This document shows, piece by piece, positions 29,263-34,873 of a stretch of DNA of 34,873 nt; the stretch's first letter is position 1; each line of letters opens with the position of its first letter. Origin of the DNA: a virus. The stretch is taken from positions 64,001 through 98,873 of IMG/VR virus record IMGVR_UViG_3300043632_000006; one strand, written 5' to 3'. Below the pieces are notes generated by a model. That model had not been told where the DNA came from. It made no database searches and was given only the letters and a program-made list of their open reading frames with translations. The position numbers and the translations under genes were made by a program.

Positions 29263-29775
29263 TCGTTGCCTCTGTCGTCCTTCCGCAAAGGCATCCCTCG
29301 ACACAGCACCTGGGCGTCGAGTCGTCCTCGTCACGGTCGTGAAGGATGCTTCCATGCGGACAAGGGGGATCGTTAGGGCACTTCCACCAGAGGTTGACCG
29401 CTCGAGTGGACATAACGGAAACTATTACGGATGGGTGCCCGGTCACGGGCTCGGCCCGCCGCAGGCAGCGCCGGCATGGAACCCAACCCGCCAGCATCCA
29501 CGGATCCGTGTTCCCCCGGAGCTCGCCAGAGACACGGCACACGATGTCGTCCCAGCAGAACTCCAGGATGCAGCAGAGCGGGTAGCTGTACAGCCGGCCC
29601 TTGCGGTAGTGAGCGGGCACCGTGTGGAAGAGGCGCCAGGGGAGCCATGGCCACCATTCGGCGTTGACCCACCGCCCACGACCGACGATCCAGCAGGGGT
29701 CAGTCGTGACAACCGGGCGTCCCGCGTGATGCGCTGCGCTCTGGCCAGTCCCCTGCTCAGGTTGTTGAGATTCAC
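29252..29775 (-). pseudogene. Frameshifted WWPWLPW-family gene fused to Cys-rich domain
   Basis: GTG 29775 overlaps the previous stop (GTGA) and opens VNLNNLSRGLARAQRITRDA in one frame. The family part lies in the -1 frame: VTTDPCWIVGRGRWVNAEWW, PWLPWRLFHTVPAHYRKG, YSYPLCCILEFCWDD, WVPCRRCLRRAEP. It matches the 31157-31471 protein (GRGQWIDGVWWPWLPWRLWH). The same frame continues from Met (29413) into a second zinc domain, KCPNDPPCPHGS and RCCVEGCLCG. The shift is near 29715 and is explained by one lost base or a sequencing error. The frame from GTG 29620 alone is open for 122 residues. Confidence 0.65.
29412..29431 (-). repeat. 20-bp direct repeat, copy 2
   Basis: Minus-strand TCCGTAATAGTTTCCGTTAT, one mismatch to copy 1. 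It lies at the junction between the WWPWLPW domain and the following Cys-rich domain, ending on the Met codon at 29413. Confidence 0.75.
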
Positions 29776-30308
29776 GCTGACGTCTCCTGGCTCACTCTGA
29801 TCGTCATGCCTGCCGACTCCAGTTGCGCCTTCGCGTCCTTCGCCGCGACCTCGTCGGCAACCGTGAAGACGAACGGTGTGCCGTGGCGTATGGCGTCAAC
29901 AGCAGCTTTGGCATCAGCCAAGCTGAGGCGCCATCCGAGCTCATCGGTGCCCACGAGTCGCAGCGCCTTGATGGCTGGGATAAAACCCGTGCTGTCGTAC
30001 TTGGATCCGGGCATCGGCCGCACGGCCGTAATGGTGACGAACCAAGGGCGGAGATCGACCGCCGCTTCCACCGGCTCCTCGTCCAGCTTCACGATGGCAT
30101 AGCCCTGCTCGTACAGGCTCTCGAAGAAGTTGACGGCCAAAGCCAGCGACAGCGGGCTCTCGTGGTCCTCCGCCGACCTCGCACCTGCGACCCCGAGCAC
30201 CCGGAAGCAATCCGAGACCGCGACAAAGGCTGGCTCAGGCCAAGTCCACGGAGCCATGCCCTCTGGCCGCTCCACCTTCGTTGCCTCTTCCTTGCTCAGA
30301 ATCCTCAT
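29772..30308 (-). CDS. MRIL-family hypothetical protein, 178 aa
   Basis: ATG 30308 follows GGGGGAAGCGGC. The protein starts MRILSKEEATKVERPEG, which parallels MRILTEAEATTHNRLRG in the 31157-31471 protein. It shares NFFESLYEQGYAIVKLDEEP with QALYAEGYAVVCVHSED there. The C-terminal half has a Ser/Ala helix (LSLADAKAAVDAI) and a strand-helix end. It has no Cys cluster. The shared N-terminal module shows a local family expansion, but the function is unknown. Confidence 0.6.
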   Translation of the reverse strand: MRILSKEEATKVERPEGMAPWTWPEPAFVAVSDCFRVLGVAGARSAEDHESPLSLALAVNFFESLYEQGYAIVKLDEEPVEAAVDLRPWFVTITAVRPMPGSKYDSTGFIPAIKALRLVGTDELGWRLSLADAKAAVDAIRHGTPFVFTVADEVAAKDAKAQLESAGMTIRVSQETSA

Positions 30309-30363
30309 GCCGCTTCCCCCTCGTTTCGTGCTTGCCGTCTCCGAGCCGATACGACCCGGAGTC

Positions 30364-30575
30364 CTACAGTCCTCGCCAGCGGCGGATGAGCTTGCCGATG
30401 ATGCCCTCCTGCTCGTAGAGCGTGCATGGCGTGGCGAACCCGTCAGGCGTGCGGGGGATCACGCAGTCCTCGTCCAGCCAATCGTCAATCGAGCCGCGCA
30501 CGATGACCTTGTACCAGCGGCCATCGGCGAACTCGCCTAAGCGTTGTGAAACTCCAGCAGGTTGCGAAGACCCAT
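30364..30575 (-). pseudogene. Frameshifted small gene (70 aa if joined)
   Basis: ATG 30575, after GGAGGAG, reads MGLRNLLEFHNA and stops at TAG 30539-30537. One base back the frame is open to TAG 30364 and reads LGEFADGRWYKVIVRGSIDD, WLDEDCVIPRTPDGFATPC, TLYEQEGIIGKLIRRWRGL. Joined, this is a coherent 70-aa protein. A single missing base at GCTTAGG, or a sequencing error, explains it; no classical slippery sequence is present. Function unknown. Confidence 0.6.
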
Positions 30576-30608
30576 CTTGGTTCTCCTCCTCCAGATCGGT
30601 CGCTGCTC

Positions 30609-31106
30609 CTAGACGCTCGGCTTGAGGATCCAGCCCTTCTCTTCCGCTGCCTTCCGCTTGACCTCGACCGCTGCCGCCAGCTCCTGCGCCGCGTCACGCC
30701 CGAACCCCAGGGCGCCGAAGATGTCCTCCGGGTTCACCGCCCAGGACCGCACGATGCGGCCACCGCCCCAGGGCTTCGGGCCGGCGAAGCGGGTGCCGCC
30801 GTCCTTGTCGGTCTGCGTCAGGCAGAGGGAGGGACCCTCGACGCCGTCGACGTACTGGATGACCCACGACCGCATGCCTTCCCGCTCCGCGGGCGCCTCG
30901 GGATCCGGCTTGTCCTCCAGGTCGGAGTCGTCAAGGCAGAGCTCATCGAAGAGTCGGTCGGCCTCGCTGGCGTTGATCTCGCCACCATCGGCGATGGCCT
31001 CGAACCGGCTCACCGAGAACCCGGAGATCGCCATAGCCAGATCCGACAGCATCCCGGCCTCCTTCCCGTGCTTCAACTCCTCACGTACCGCCTCTTCCTT
31101 CGTCAC
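30609..31106 (-). CDS. Hypothetical acidic protein, 165 aa
   Basis: GTG 31106 follows AAGGGGGAG by 4 bases; the frame is open back to 31607, but that stretch overlaps other genes. The protein begins VTKEEAVREELKHGKEAGML, has an acidic helical half (INASEADRLFDELCLDDSDL) and a strand-rich second half (SWVIQYVDGVEGPSLCLTQT, FAGPKPWGGGRIVRSW), then a charged helix. Its leader duplicates that of the 31471 gene. Function unknown. Confidence 0.6.
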   Translation of the reverse strand: MTKEEAVREELKHGKEAGMLSDLAMAISGFSVSRFEAIADGGEINASEADRLFDELCLDDSDLEDKPDPEAPAEREGMRSWVIQYVDGVEGPSLCLTQTDKDGGTRFAGPKPWGGGRIVRSWAVNPEDIFGALGFGRDAAQELAAAVEVKRKAAEEKGWILKPSV

Positions 31107-31155
31107 GCGCTCCCCCTTGCTCTGTTCGACCCCGCCGGCGACTGCCGTACGGGGA
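31107..31155 (-). repeat. Duplicated leader, copy A
   Basis: About 48 bp before GTG 31106 closely match 31472-31520 (shared core GCCGGCGGGGT, ACAGAGCAAGGG). Copy B is coding at the end of the 31468 gene, so copy A is probably a relic of a gene-end plus start duplication. Confidence 0.65.
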
Positions 31156-31156
31156 A

Positions 31157-31471
31157 CTAGGGTCTTGCTCGCAGGATCAACCAACACTCCACCAAGGCTT
31201 GCGAGACTGTGTCTCCGGGCCAGTGACGCCCGCCCCGCCAGTAAGACGGAACCATGTGCCATAGACGCCACGGCAACCACGGCCACCACACGCCGTCGAT
31301 CCATTGGCCTCGCCCAGAGAATGAATGGACGTCCTCGCTGTGCACGCACACAACTGCGTAACCCTCGGCGTAGAGGGCCTGGATATCTTTGCCGCGAAGG
31401 CGATTGTGAGTCGTCGCTTCCGCTTCGGTCAAAATCCTCATACGCTCGGGAACGACTCCCTCTTTGCTCAT
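31157..31471 (-). CDS. MRIL/WWPWLPW-family protein, 104 aa
   Basis: ATG 31471 follows AAGGGAGGG and overlaps the previous stop (ATGA). The protein has the module MRILTEAEATTHNRLRG near residue 11, ALYAEGYAVVCVHSED, and GRGQWIDGVWWPWLPWRLWH, ending RHWPGDTVSQALVECW. The intact member of the local family; the Trp-rich stretch suggests a tight hydrophobic core or a binding surface. Function unknown. Confidence 0.65.
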   Translation of the reverse strand: MSKEGVVPERMRILTEAEATTHNRLRGKDIQALYAEGYAVVCVHSEDVHSFSGRGQWIDGVWWPWLPWRLWHMVPSYWRGGRHWPGDTVSQALVECWLILRARP

Positions 31472-31740
31472 GCGCCCTCCCTTGCTCTGTCCAACCCCGC
31501 CGGCTCCTGCCAGACGGGAAGTTCCACCACGACCGCATCAAGAACGGGCCGCAGCTGGTACGTGTACACCTTGCTCCTGCCGAACCACAGCTCCAGTTCG
31601 CTTCCATCGTGGGAGAGGCGCGTCCCCCCGATCCCGGGGTGCATGTCCTTGACCGTCTCCCGTGCCTGACAGGGGCCGAGCAGGCAACGCCGGACGAACT
31701 TCCCGTCCAGCGTGTAGAGGTCCACGGGGCCGGTCACCAT
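31468..31740 (-). CDS. Hypothetical beta-rich protein, 90 aa
   Basis: The start is ATG 31740 or GTG 31737; the latter overlaps the upstream stop exactly (GTGA). The protein reads MVTGPVDLYTLDGKFVRRCL with GPCQARETVKD, then strands (RLSHDGSELELWFGRSKVYT and LDAVVVELPVW). A small beta sandwich is likely. The longer frame from 31827 is rejected. Function unknown. Confidence 0.55.
   Translation of the reverse strand: MVTGPVDLYTLDGKFVRRCLLGPCQARETVKDMHPGIGGTRLSHDGSELELWFGRSKVYTYQLRPVLDAVVVELPVWQEPAGLDRAREGA
31472..31520 (-). repeat. Duplicated leader, copy B
   Basis: Partner of 31107-31155. Here it encodes the last residues of the 31468-31740 gene (VWQEPAGLDRAREGA) and supplies the ribosome-binding site of the 31471 gene. 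Confidence 0.65.
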
Positions 31741-31997
31741 TGGTTCGCCTTGCAGACCGGCCCACAGCCAGCCTCGACGCAGTCGTGCTCGCATGCCTCG
31801 CACTCGCAGAACTCCTGGACGGGGCACTCGGAATGATCCGGGAAGTTGTCCTGCTCGACCGGCACCAGCGGGATCGGGTAGTCGTACTCCAGGGTCCTGA
31901 CGAACCGGGTCACGAGCCGAGCAACGAAGCGGAACCGTGTCGTGAACACCACGTCGCCGTGGCGCAACGTGAAGACCTCGAAGCGCTGGCGGGTCAT
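31734..31997 (-). CDS. Cys-rich hypothetical protein, 87 aa
   Basis: ATG 31997 overlaps the upstream stop (ATGA). The N-terminal half is basic and strand-rich (FEVFTLRHGDVVFTTRFRFV). The C-terminus has seven Cys in a short stretch (ECPVQEFCECEACEHDC and EAGCGPVC), suggesting one or two bound zinc ions or an iron-sulphur site. The order of the two halves is unusual, but no family is recognised. Confidence 0.6.
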   Translation of the reverse strand: MTRQRFEVFTLRHGDVVFTTRFRFVARLVTRFVRTLEYDYPIPLVPVEQDNFPDHSECPVQEFCECEACEHDCVEAGCGPVCKANQW

Positions 31998-32224
31998 GAC
32001 ATGCGCCCCTTAAGGCCTGCTGTCAGCAGGTCCAAGGCGAGTTGCCGCATGGCAATGGTGCGTTCCTCGCCCGCAAGGTTCGCCGTCGCTGTCCGAGCAT
32101 TCCGCCGTGCTCGGCGCAGTCCTTCCTCATGGATCTTGATGAGGGTTACCAGATCAGCGTTGCCCTCGATGGCTCTAGCCACTGAATCCCGCACCACGAT
32201 CTCGTCGTCAGGCGACAGTCCCAT
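31994..32224 (-). CDS. Small helical protein, 76 aa
   Basis: ATG 32224 directly follows the upstream stop (TAGATG). The protein is helical (DEIVVRDSVARAIEGNADLV, KIHEEGLRRARRNARTATAN, RTIAMRQLALDLLTAGL) and mildly basic in the middle. It could be a small dimeric coiled-coil protein. Function unknown. Confidence 0.55.
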   Translation of the reverse strand: MGLSPDDEIVVRDSVARAIEGNADLVTLIKIHEEGLRRARRNARTATANLAGEERTIAMRQLALDLLTAGLKGRMS

Positions 32225-32404
32225 CTACGCCACCGCCCCGCCTGCTGCGAGTGCATCCCGGTCCCGAATCGCCTCCGCCTCGAGACCGCGCTCCCGGACA
32301 CAGAGGAACCGGGCCCGCAGCCGGTGCGGCATGCGCTGCTCCGTGGTGGGTTCGGGACGTGAGATCCCGAGAAGCCCTGCGATCCCTGCGTGGTCCTGAG
32401 TCAT
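32225..32404 (-). CDS. Small helical protein, 59 aa
   Basis: ATG 32404 overlaps the previous stop (ATGA) and AAGGGAG lies 7 bases upstream. The protein reads MTQDHAGIAGLLGISRPEPT, then TEQRMPHRLRARFLCVRERG and a charged helix. GLLGISR could be a short HTH-like turn. The 4-bp overlap and ribosome-binding site support it as a gene in spite of its size. Confidence 0.5.
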   Translation of the reverse strand: MTQDHAGIAGLLGISRPEPTTEQRMPHRLRARFLCVRERGLEAEAIRDRDALAAGGAVA

Positions 32405-32763
32405 TGTTCGCTCCCTTCCAGTCCGAGGTAGGTTCGGGCGTTGTGACCGCGGTAGGCGTCGGTAAGGTCGATCCGTCCCCCGGCCGTGCGGATCGCCACC
32501 AACCTCATGCCGTTCGGATTACCTTCCTCAGCCTCTCGGTCGGCATGGAACTGGGCAGGTGTCGGGCGGTCCTCGGAGTAGACATCGCCGTATGCGTCCA
32601 CCCAGTCGCGGTCATCCCCGGTCTGCATCTCGAGCGAGTCCACGCCGAAGAGGGCAGTGCCCGGAGTGGAGATGAACGCCCACACGCGGTCAGAGCTGAC
32701 GAGGTGCAGACCGGGGATGTCCTCCCAAAGTTCAACGGCTGTCTCGTCTGCATCGTTGCCCAT
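32401..32763 (-). CDS. Acidic hypothetical protein, 120 aa (first gene of minus array)
   Basis: ATG 32763 follows GAGGAGG by 7 bases and lies downstream of a strong promoter, so the longer frame is rejected. The protein is acidic (MGNDADETAVELWEDIPGLH, DRDWVDAYGDVYSEDRPTPA) with aromatic strands (DRVWAFISTPGTALFGVDSL) and a C-terminal RIDLTDAYRGHNARTYLGLE. It leads the accessory operon and so should be its best-expressed gene. Function unknown. Confidence 0.6.
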   Translation of the reverse strand: MGNDADETAVELWEDIPGLHLVSSDRVWAFISTPGTALFGVDSLEMQTGDDRDWVDAYGDVYSEDRPTPAQFHADREAEEGNPNGMRLVAIRTAGGRIDLTDAYRGHNARTYLGLEGSEQ

Positions 32764-32796
32764 TCCGTGACCTCCTCGTTGGTCGGACTCTCTGTG

Positions 32797-32810
32797 GACT
32801 GATATCAGTC
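32797..32810. promoter_or_regulatory. 14-bp palindromic operator over the minus-array promoter
   Basis: GACTGATATCAGTC is a perfect palindrome overlapping the -10 (32812-32807) and start of the minus-strand promoter. A repressor here, most simply the divergent Xre protein, would silence the accessory operon. Confidence 0.6.
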
Positions 32811-32835
32811 TAATGGGTGGGCGGCAATCCGTCAA
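32807..32835 (-). promoter_or_regulatory. Minus-strand promoter TTGACG-N17-TAGACT
   Basis: On the minus strand TTGACG (32835-32830), 17 bases, TAGACT (32812-32807). Near-consensus spacing and hexamers; transcription should begin near 32800 and read the accessory array. Confidence 0.75.
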
Positions 32836-32859
32836 TAGATATTGGAGCAGTGCTATAGT
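32833..32859 (+). promoter_or_regulatory. Xre promoter: inverted repeat CAATA-GA-TATTG and extended -10 TG-C-TATAGT
   Basis: CAATAGATATTG (32833-32844) lies upstream of TGCTATAGT (32851-32859). The start codon ATG 32866 is 6 bases after the -10, so the transcript should be leaderless. The inverted repeat may be an autoregulatory operator. Confidence 0.6.
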
Positions 32860-32865
32860 ACGGGC

Positions 32866-33132
32866 ATGGCAACCCTCCTCGACCTTCGGCAGCACATCGG
32901 GTTGACTCAGATGGCCCTAGCATCCAAGGTGGGGTGTACACCCGCGCAGGTGAGCGGGTGGGAACTCGGCCATACCCACCCGTCCATTAAGTACCTGCGC
33001 CCGCTGGCTAAGGCGTTCGGTGTTTCGGAGGGCAGAGTGCTGGACGCCATAGAGGAGACGAGACGGGTCGCTGTGCCTCGAACGAAGAAGCTATCCGGTG
33101 ACGCTGTTATCCCACCCGCTGCACCTGAATGA
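32866..33132 (+). CDS. Xre-family HTH regulator
   Basis: The 88-aa protein is a single HTH-XRE domain: LLDLRQHIGLTQMALASKVG, CTPAQVSGWELGHTHPSIKY and LRPLAKAFGVSEGRVLDAI, with a short basic tail. It binds DNA as a dimer, like phage and plasmid Cro/CI repressors. ATG 32866 is preferred over the in-frame TTG 32842 because the -10 lies between them. It faces the accessory operon promoter. The 3' end overlaps the convergent 3D-domain gene by 26 bp. Confidence 0.88.
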   Translation: MATLLDLRQHIGLTQMALASKVGCTPAQVSGWELGHTHPSIKYLRPLAKAFGVSEGRVLDAIEETRRVAVPRTKKLSGDAVIPPAAPE

Positions 33133-33661
33133 CCCTCAGCCCGTAGTCTCGGGCCCGCCCACACTCCCCCGGCATCGCTACATCGAACTGGGTGCCATGC
33201 CCGTAATGATCGGCCGCCGTGAACACCCCGCCGGCGAGGGGCCCCGAGAGGACCAGCCATAGGGAGCCGAACGGCTCGGCCATCGCCACGGCGCCCCAGT
33301 AGGTAAAGACCCCCGACGCGGTCCGTCCCGTTTCGCAGTAGGCGGTACTCACCAGCGAGCGGATAGGCGCAACCTCCGAGTTGCTCGTCACGCTCCGAAC
33401 GACTGGCGCTGAGACTGGTTGGGGAGGGACCGCAGCCACCCGCGCAGGGCTCGGAGCGGGCTTGGGCGGAACAACTGGGGCGGTCGCGGAGGGCATCGGT
33501 TCGGGCGCTTTAAGGACTGCGGTATCGACCTGCGGGCTTGCCGAAGCGACCTGACGACCGTGGGGCGTCGCCTGGCCGGAGCCTGTGATGGTGGCCGCCA
33601 TGAGGAGCAGAAGGACTACGACGGCCCCCGGCAGGACAGCGCGGGGCACCACGGGAGTCAA
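33107..33661 (-). CDS. Secreted 3D-domain protein
   Basis: The 184-aa protein has a basic start and a hydrophobic stretch (PGAVVVLLLLMAATITGSGQ), a signal peptide or anchor, then a Pro/Ala/Val-rich linker of about 60 residues. The C-terminal 3D domain has STAYCETGRTASG, WGAVAMAEPFGSLWLVLSG, GVFTAADHYGHGTQFDVAMP and ARDYGLRVIQV. The three Asp-type positions (3D, as in MltA-like and YocH-type wall enzymes) are in D/H/D variants. A cell-wall role is likely. The start is TTG 33661 or GTG 33652; neither has a clear ribosome-binding site. Confidence 0.75.
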   Translation of the reverse strand: MTPVVPRAVLPGAVVVLLLLMAATITGSGQATPHGRQVASASPQVDTAVLKAPEPMPSATAPVVPPKPAPSPARVAAVPPQPVSAPVVRSVTSNSEVAPIRSLVSTAYCETGRTASGVFTYWGAVAMAEPFGSLWLVLSGPLAGGVFTAADHYGHGTQFDVAMPGECGRARDYGLRVIQVQRVG

Positions 33662-33702
33662 TCACGGATGCCGCTATGCGTCCACAATGCTGGGCACAAT
33701 GA

Positions 33703-33711
33703 TGGTAGAAT
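33703..33711 (+). promoter_or_regulatory. Extended -10 candidate TG-G-TAGAAT before tnpB
   Basis: TGGTAGAAT is 67 bases before tnpB ATG 33779. A direct repeat CACAATG (33683, 33695) precedes it. No good -35. Confidence 0.4.
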
Positions 33712-33725
33712 TAGGAGTAATAGAC

Positions 33726-33754
33726 GCCCCCGCACCGTTGACGCGGCCGGGGGC
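33726..33754 (+). repeat. Inverted repeat GCCCCC...GGGGGC upstream of tnpB
   Basis: GCCCCC (33726-33731) and GGGGGC (33749-33754) with a 17-base loop, 25 bases before the gene. It could be the left-end hairpin of an IS200/IS605-like element or a leader structure. Confidence 0.4.
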
Positions 33755-33778
33755 TGGCAGATCCCACGAGAGGGGACC

Positions 33779-34873
33779 ATGCGTTTCAGACTCTACCCCA
33801 CGCCAGCCCAGACCCTCATTCTTGAGCGCCATTGCGCCGATGCCCGCTTCATGTGGAATCTGGCGCTGGAGCAGCGCAACTGCTGGCAGTCAGGATCCAA
33901 CCGTCACTCGCCTAGCCTCGCAGAGCAGTGCCGTCAGTTGACCGATTTGCGCGCCTCGGAGGCATGGGTAGCCGAGGGATCACGGATAGTCCAAACCCAG
34001 GCGCTCCGAGACTTCGATCAGGCCACACGCAACTTTTTCGCAGGGACGCATCGCCAGCCACGCTGGCGAGTCAAAGGGCTGGACGAGGGTTTCCGTGTCT
34101 CGGGGCGGGGAGGACAACATGGCAATTGGAACATGTGGTGTCTAAACCGCCACTGGGCAGAGGTGCAGATCCCTAAGGCTGGACGGGTACGGTTCCGCAT
34201 GTCCCGCCCCATACCAGCCGAGGTGAAGTCCTTCAGAGTCACCCTCAAGGCAGGTCAGTGGCACATCGCCTTTGCCTGCATCCCCGAGCCTATCCCCGGT
34301 CCCGGCGACGGTTCCATCCTCGGCATCGACCGTGGAGTCGTGGTCCCGTTCGCCTGTTCCGATGGCACCTCCTACGCCCTTCCCGCTGAGGACGCCGCAA
34401 AGCTCCGCCGCCTCCAGCGCCACCTTGCTCGGCAGAAGAAGGGCAGCGGCCGGCGCAACCGAACGAAAGCCCACATTGCCAAGGTGAGAGTCAAGGATGC
34501 CCGTTGCCGCAAAGACGCCATTGAGAAAGCCACCACAGATCTCGCACGGCGTTGTGACTTCTTCCGCATTGAGGATCTGCGAACCTCGGCCATGACCCGC
34601 AGTGCCAGGGGCTCCGTCGCTGACCCTGGCAAGAACATCCGACAGAAGGCGGGACTCAACCGAGGCATCCAGCGATCCGGCTGGGCTGTCTTCGCCACCC
34701 GTCTGGAAGACAAGGCTCCATACCGAGTCGAGAAGGTCAACCCGGCGTTCACCAGTCAGTGTTGCGCTGCCTGCGGCCATGTCGCACGAGAGTCGAGAGA
34801 GAGCCAATCTCGGTTCCGGTGCGTCGCCTGCGGGCACACGGCCAACGCTGACCTGAATGCAGCCAGGAACATC
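33779..34873 (+). CDS. tnpB: TnpB RNA-guided nuclease (3' end outside the window)
   Basis: The 365 visible residues (start MRFRLYPTPAQTLILERHCA) have the TnpB layout: an N-terminal domain with DARFMWNLALEQR, and RuvC I GIDRGVVVPF with D184. RuvC II is FRIEDLRTSAM with E265, the zinc finger is CCAACGH...CVACGH, and RuvC III is ADLNAARNI with D358. All catalytic acids are present, so the nuclease is probably active. TnpB cuts DNA guided by an omega RNA made from the element's right end, which would lie beyond 34873. No TnpA is seen. AGAGGGG lies before ATG 33779. Confidence 0.93.
   Translation, partial: MRFRLYPTPAQTLILERHCADARFMWNLALEQRNCWQSGSNRHSPSLAEQCRQLTDLRASEAWVAEGSRIVQTQALRDFDQATRNFFAGTHRQPRWRVKGLDEGFRVSGRGGQHGNWNMWCLNRHWAEVQIPKAGRVRFRMSRPIPAEVKSFRVTLKAGQWHIAFACIPEPIPGPGDGSILGIDRGVVVPFACSDGTSYALPAEDAAKLRRLQRHLARQKKGSGRRNRTKAHIAKVRVKDARCRKDAIEKATTDLARRCDFFRIEDLRTSAMTRSARGSVADPGKNIRQKAGLNRGIQRSGWAVFATRLEDKAPYRVEKVNPAFTSQCCAACGHVARESRESQSRFRCVACGHTANADLNAARNI

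Noticed and set aside
28979-29800. Plus-strand open frame of 273 codons in the accessory array
   Set aside because: The minus strand here has coupled genes with ribosome-binding sites and zinc motifs; the plus frame is low-complexity without motifs.
31107-31607. N-terminal extension of the 30609-31106 gene
   Set aside because: It would overlap the 31157-31471 and 31468-31740 genes; GTG 31106 has a good ribosome-binding site.
30622-31836. Plus-strand open frame of 404 codons
   Set aside because: It is opposite at least three coherent minus-strand genes and is Ser/Arg/Pro-rich as expected for a shadow frame.
1-34873. CRISPR array or phage structural module
   Set aside because: No regularly spaced repeats and no capsid, portal, terminase or tail genes were found on either strand.

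Overview
The window looks like part of a conjugative mobile element (plasmid, integrative element or phage-plasmid) from a high-GC Actinomycetota-type bacterium. Evidence seen directly: GC-rich DNA, very frequent GTG starts, genes joined by 4-bp ATGA/GTGA overlaps, candidate leaderless transcripts, and an actinobacterial-style type IV secretion (T4SS) gene set next to a replication-relaxation protein and a ParA operon. There are no rRNA or tRNA genes, no CRISPR array and no phage structural genes. Species cannot be assigned from the sequence.

Layout. (1) 1-11139, plus strand: 24 genes in one unbroken, translationally coupled chain. Almost every junction is a 4-bp overlap, and the two real gaps are bridged by mini-ORFs. 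The cargo is phage-like and centred on DNA modification and nucleic-acid metabolism: an MT-A70 methyltransferase, two beta-class DNA methyltransferases, a Mom-like GNAT protein with a G10 tract, a DUF5131 (Gp37/Gp68) protein, a HAD phosphatase, a VRR-NUC nuclease, an MmcB-like PD-(D/E)XK protein, an HD phosphohydrolase, and many small zinc-ribbon proteins. (2) 11159-13548: a small minus-strand gene, then parA with its ribbon-helix-helix partner, a GIY-YIG protein and an unknown gene. (3) 13672-14442, minus: a GntR/HutC-UTRA repressor. Its divergent intergenic region carries a DasR-like operator (TGGTCTAGAC) at the putative T4SS promoter. (4) 14541-26930, plus: the conjugation module, with a VirB2-like pilin, PrgI/TcpE-like membrane protein, VirB4 ATPase, HNH-membrane fusion, VirB6/TrbL-like protein, transglycosylase-M23 wall hydrolase, coupling-type ATPase and replication-relaxation protein.

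(5) 26922-32763, minus: a long accessory array of small, often Cys-rich or acidic proteins, mostly unknown. It includes three related 'MRIL/WWPWLPW' genes, two frameshifted genes, a truncated serine resolvase, and a 20-bp direct repeat at the resolvase break and again about 1.3 kb away. It has its own strong promoter at 32807-32835, overlapped by a 14-bp palindrome, and a second one at 27857-27885. (6) 32866-34873: a probably leaderless Xre regulator diverging from that array, a secreted 3D-domain protein, and a TnpB nuclease gene that runs off the end of the window.

Inferred working model: ParA with its partner, and the replication-relaxation protein, maintain and mobilise the element. The GntR and Xre proteins repress the transfer and accessory operons. 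The T4SS with its wall hydrolase delivers DNA. The long plus-strand chain probably modifies or protects the element's DNA against host restriction, and the minus-strand array carries host-interaction cargo of unknown role.
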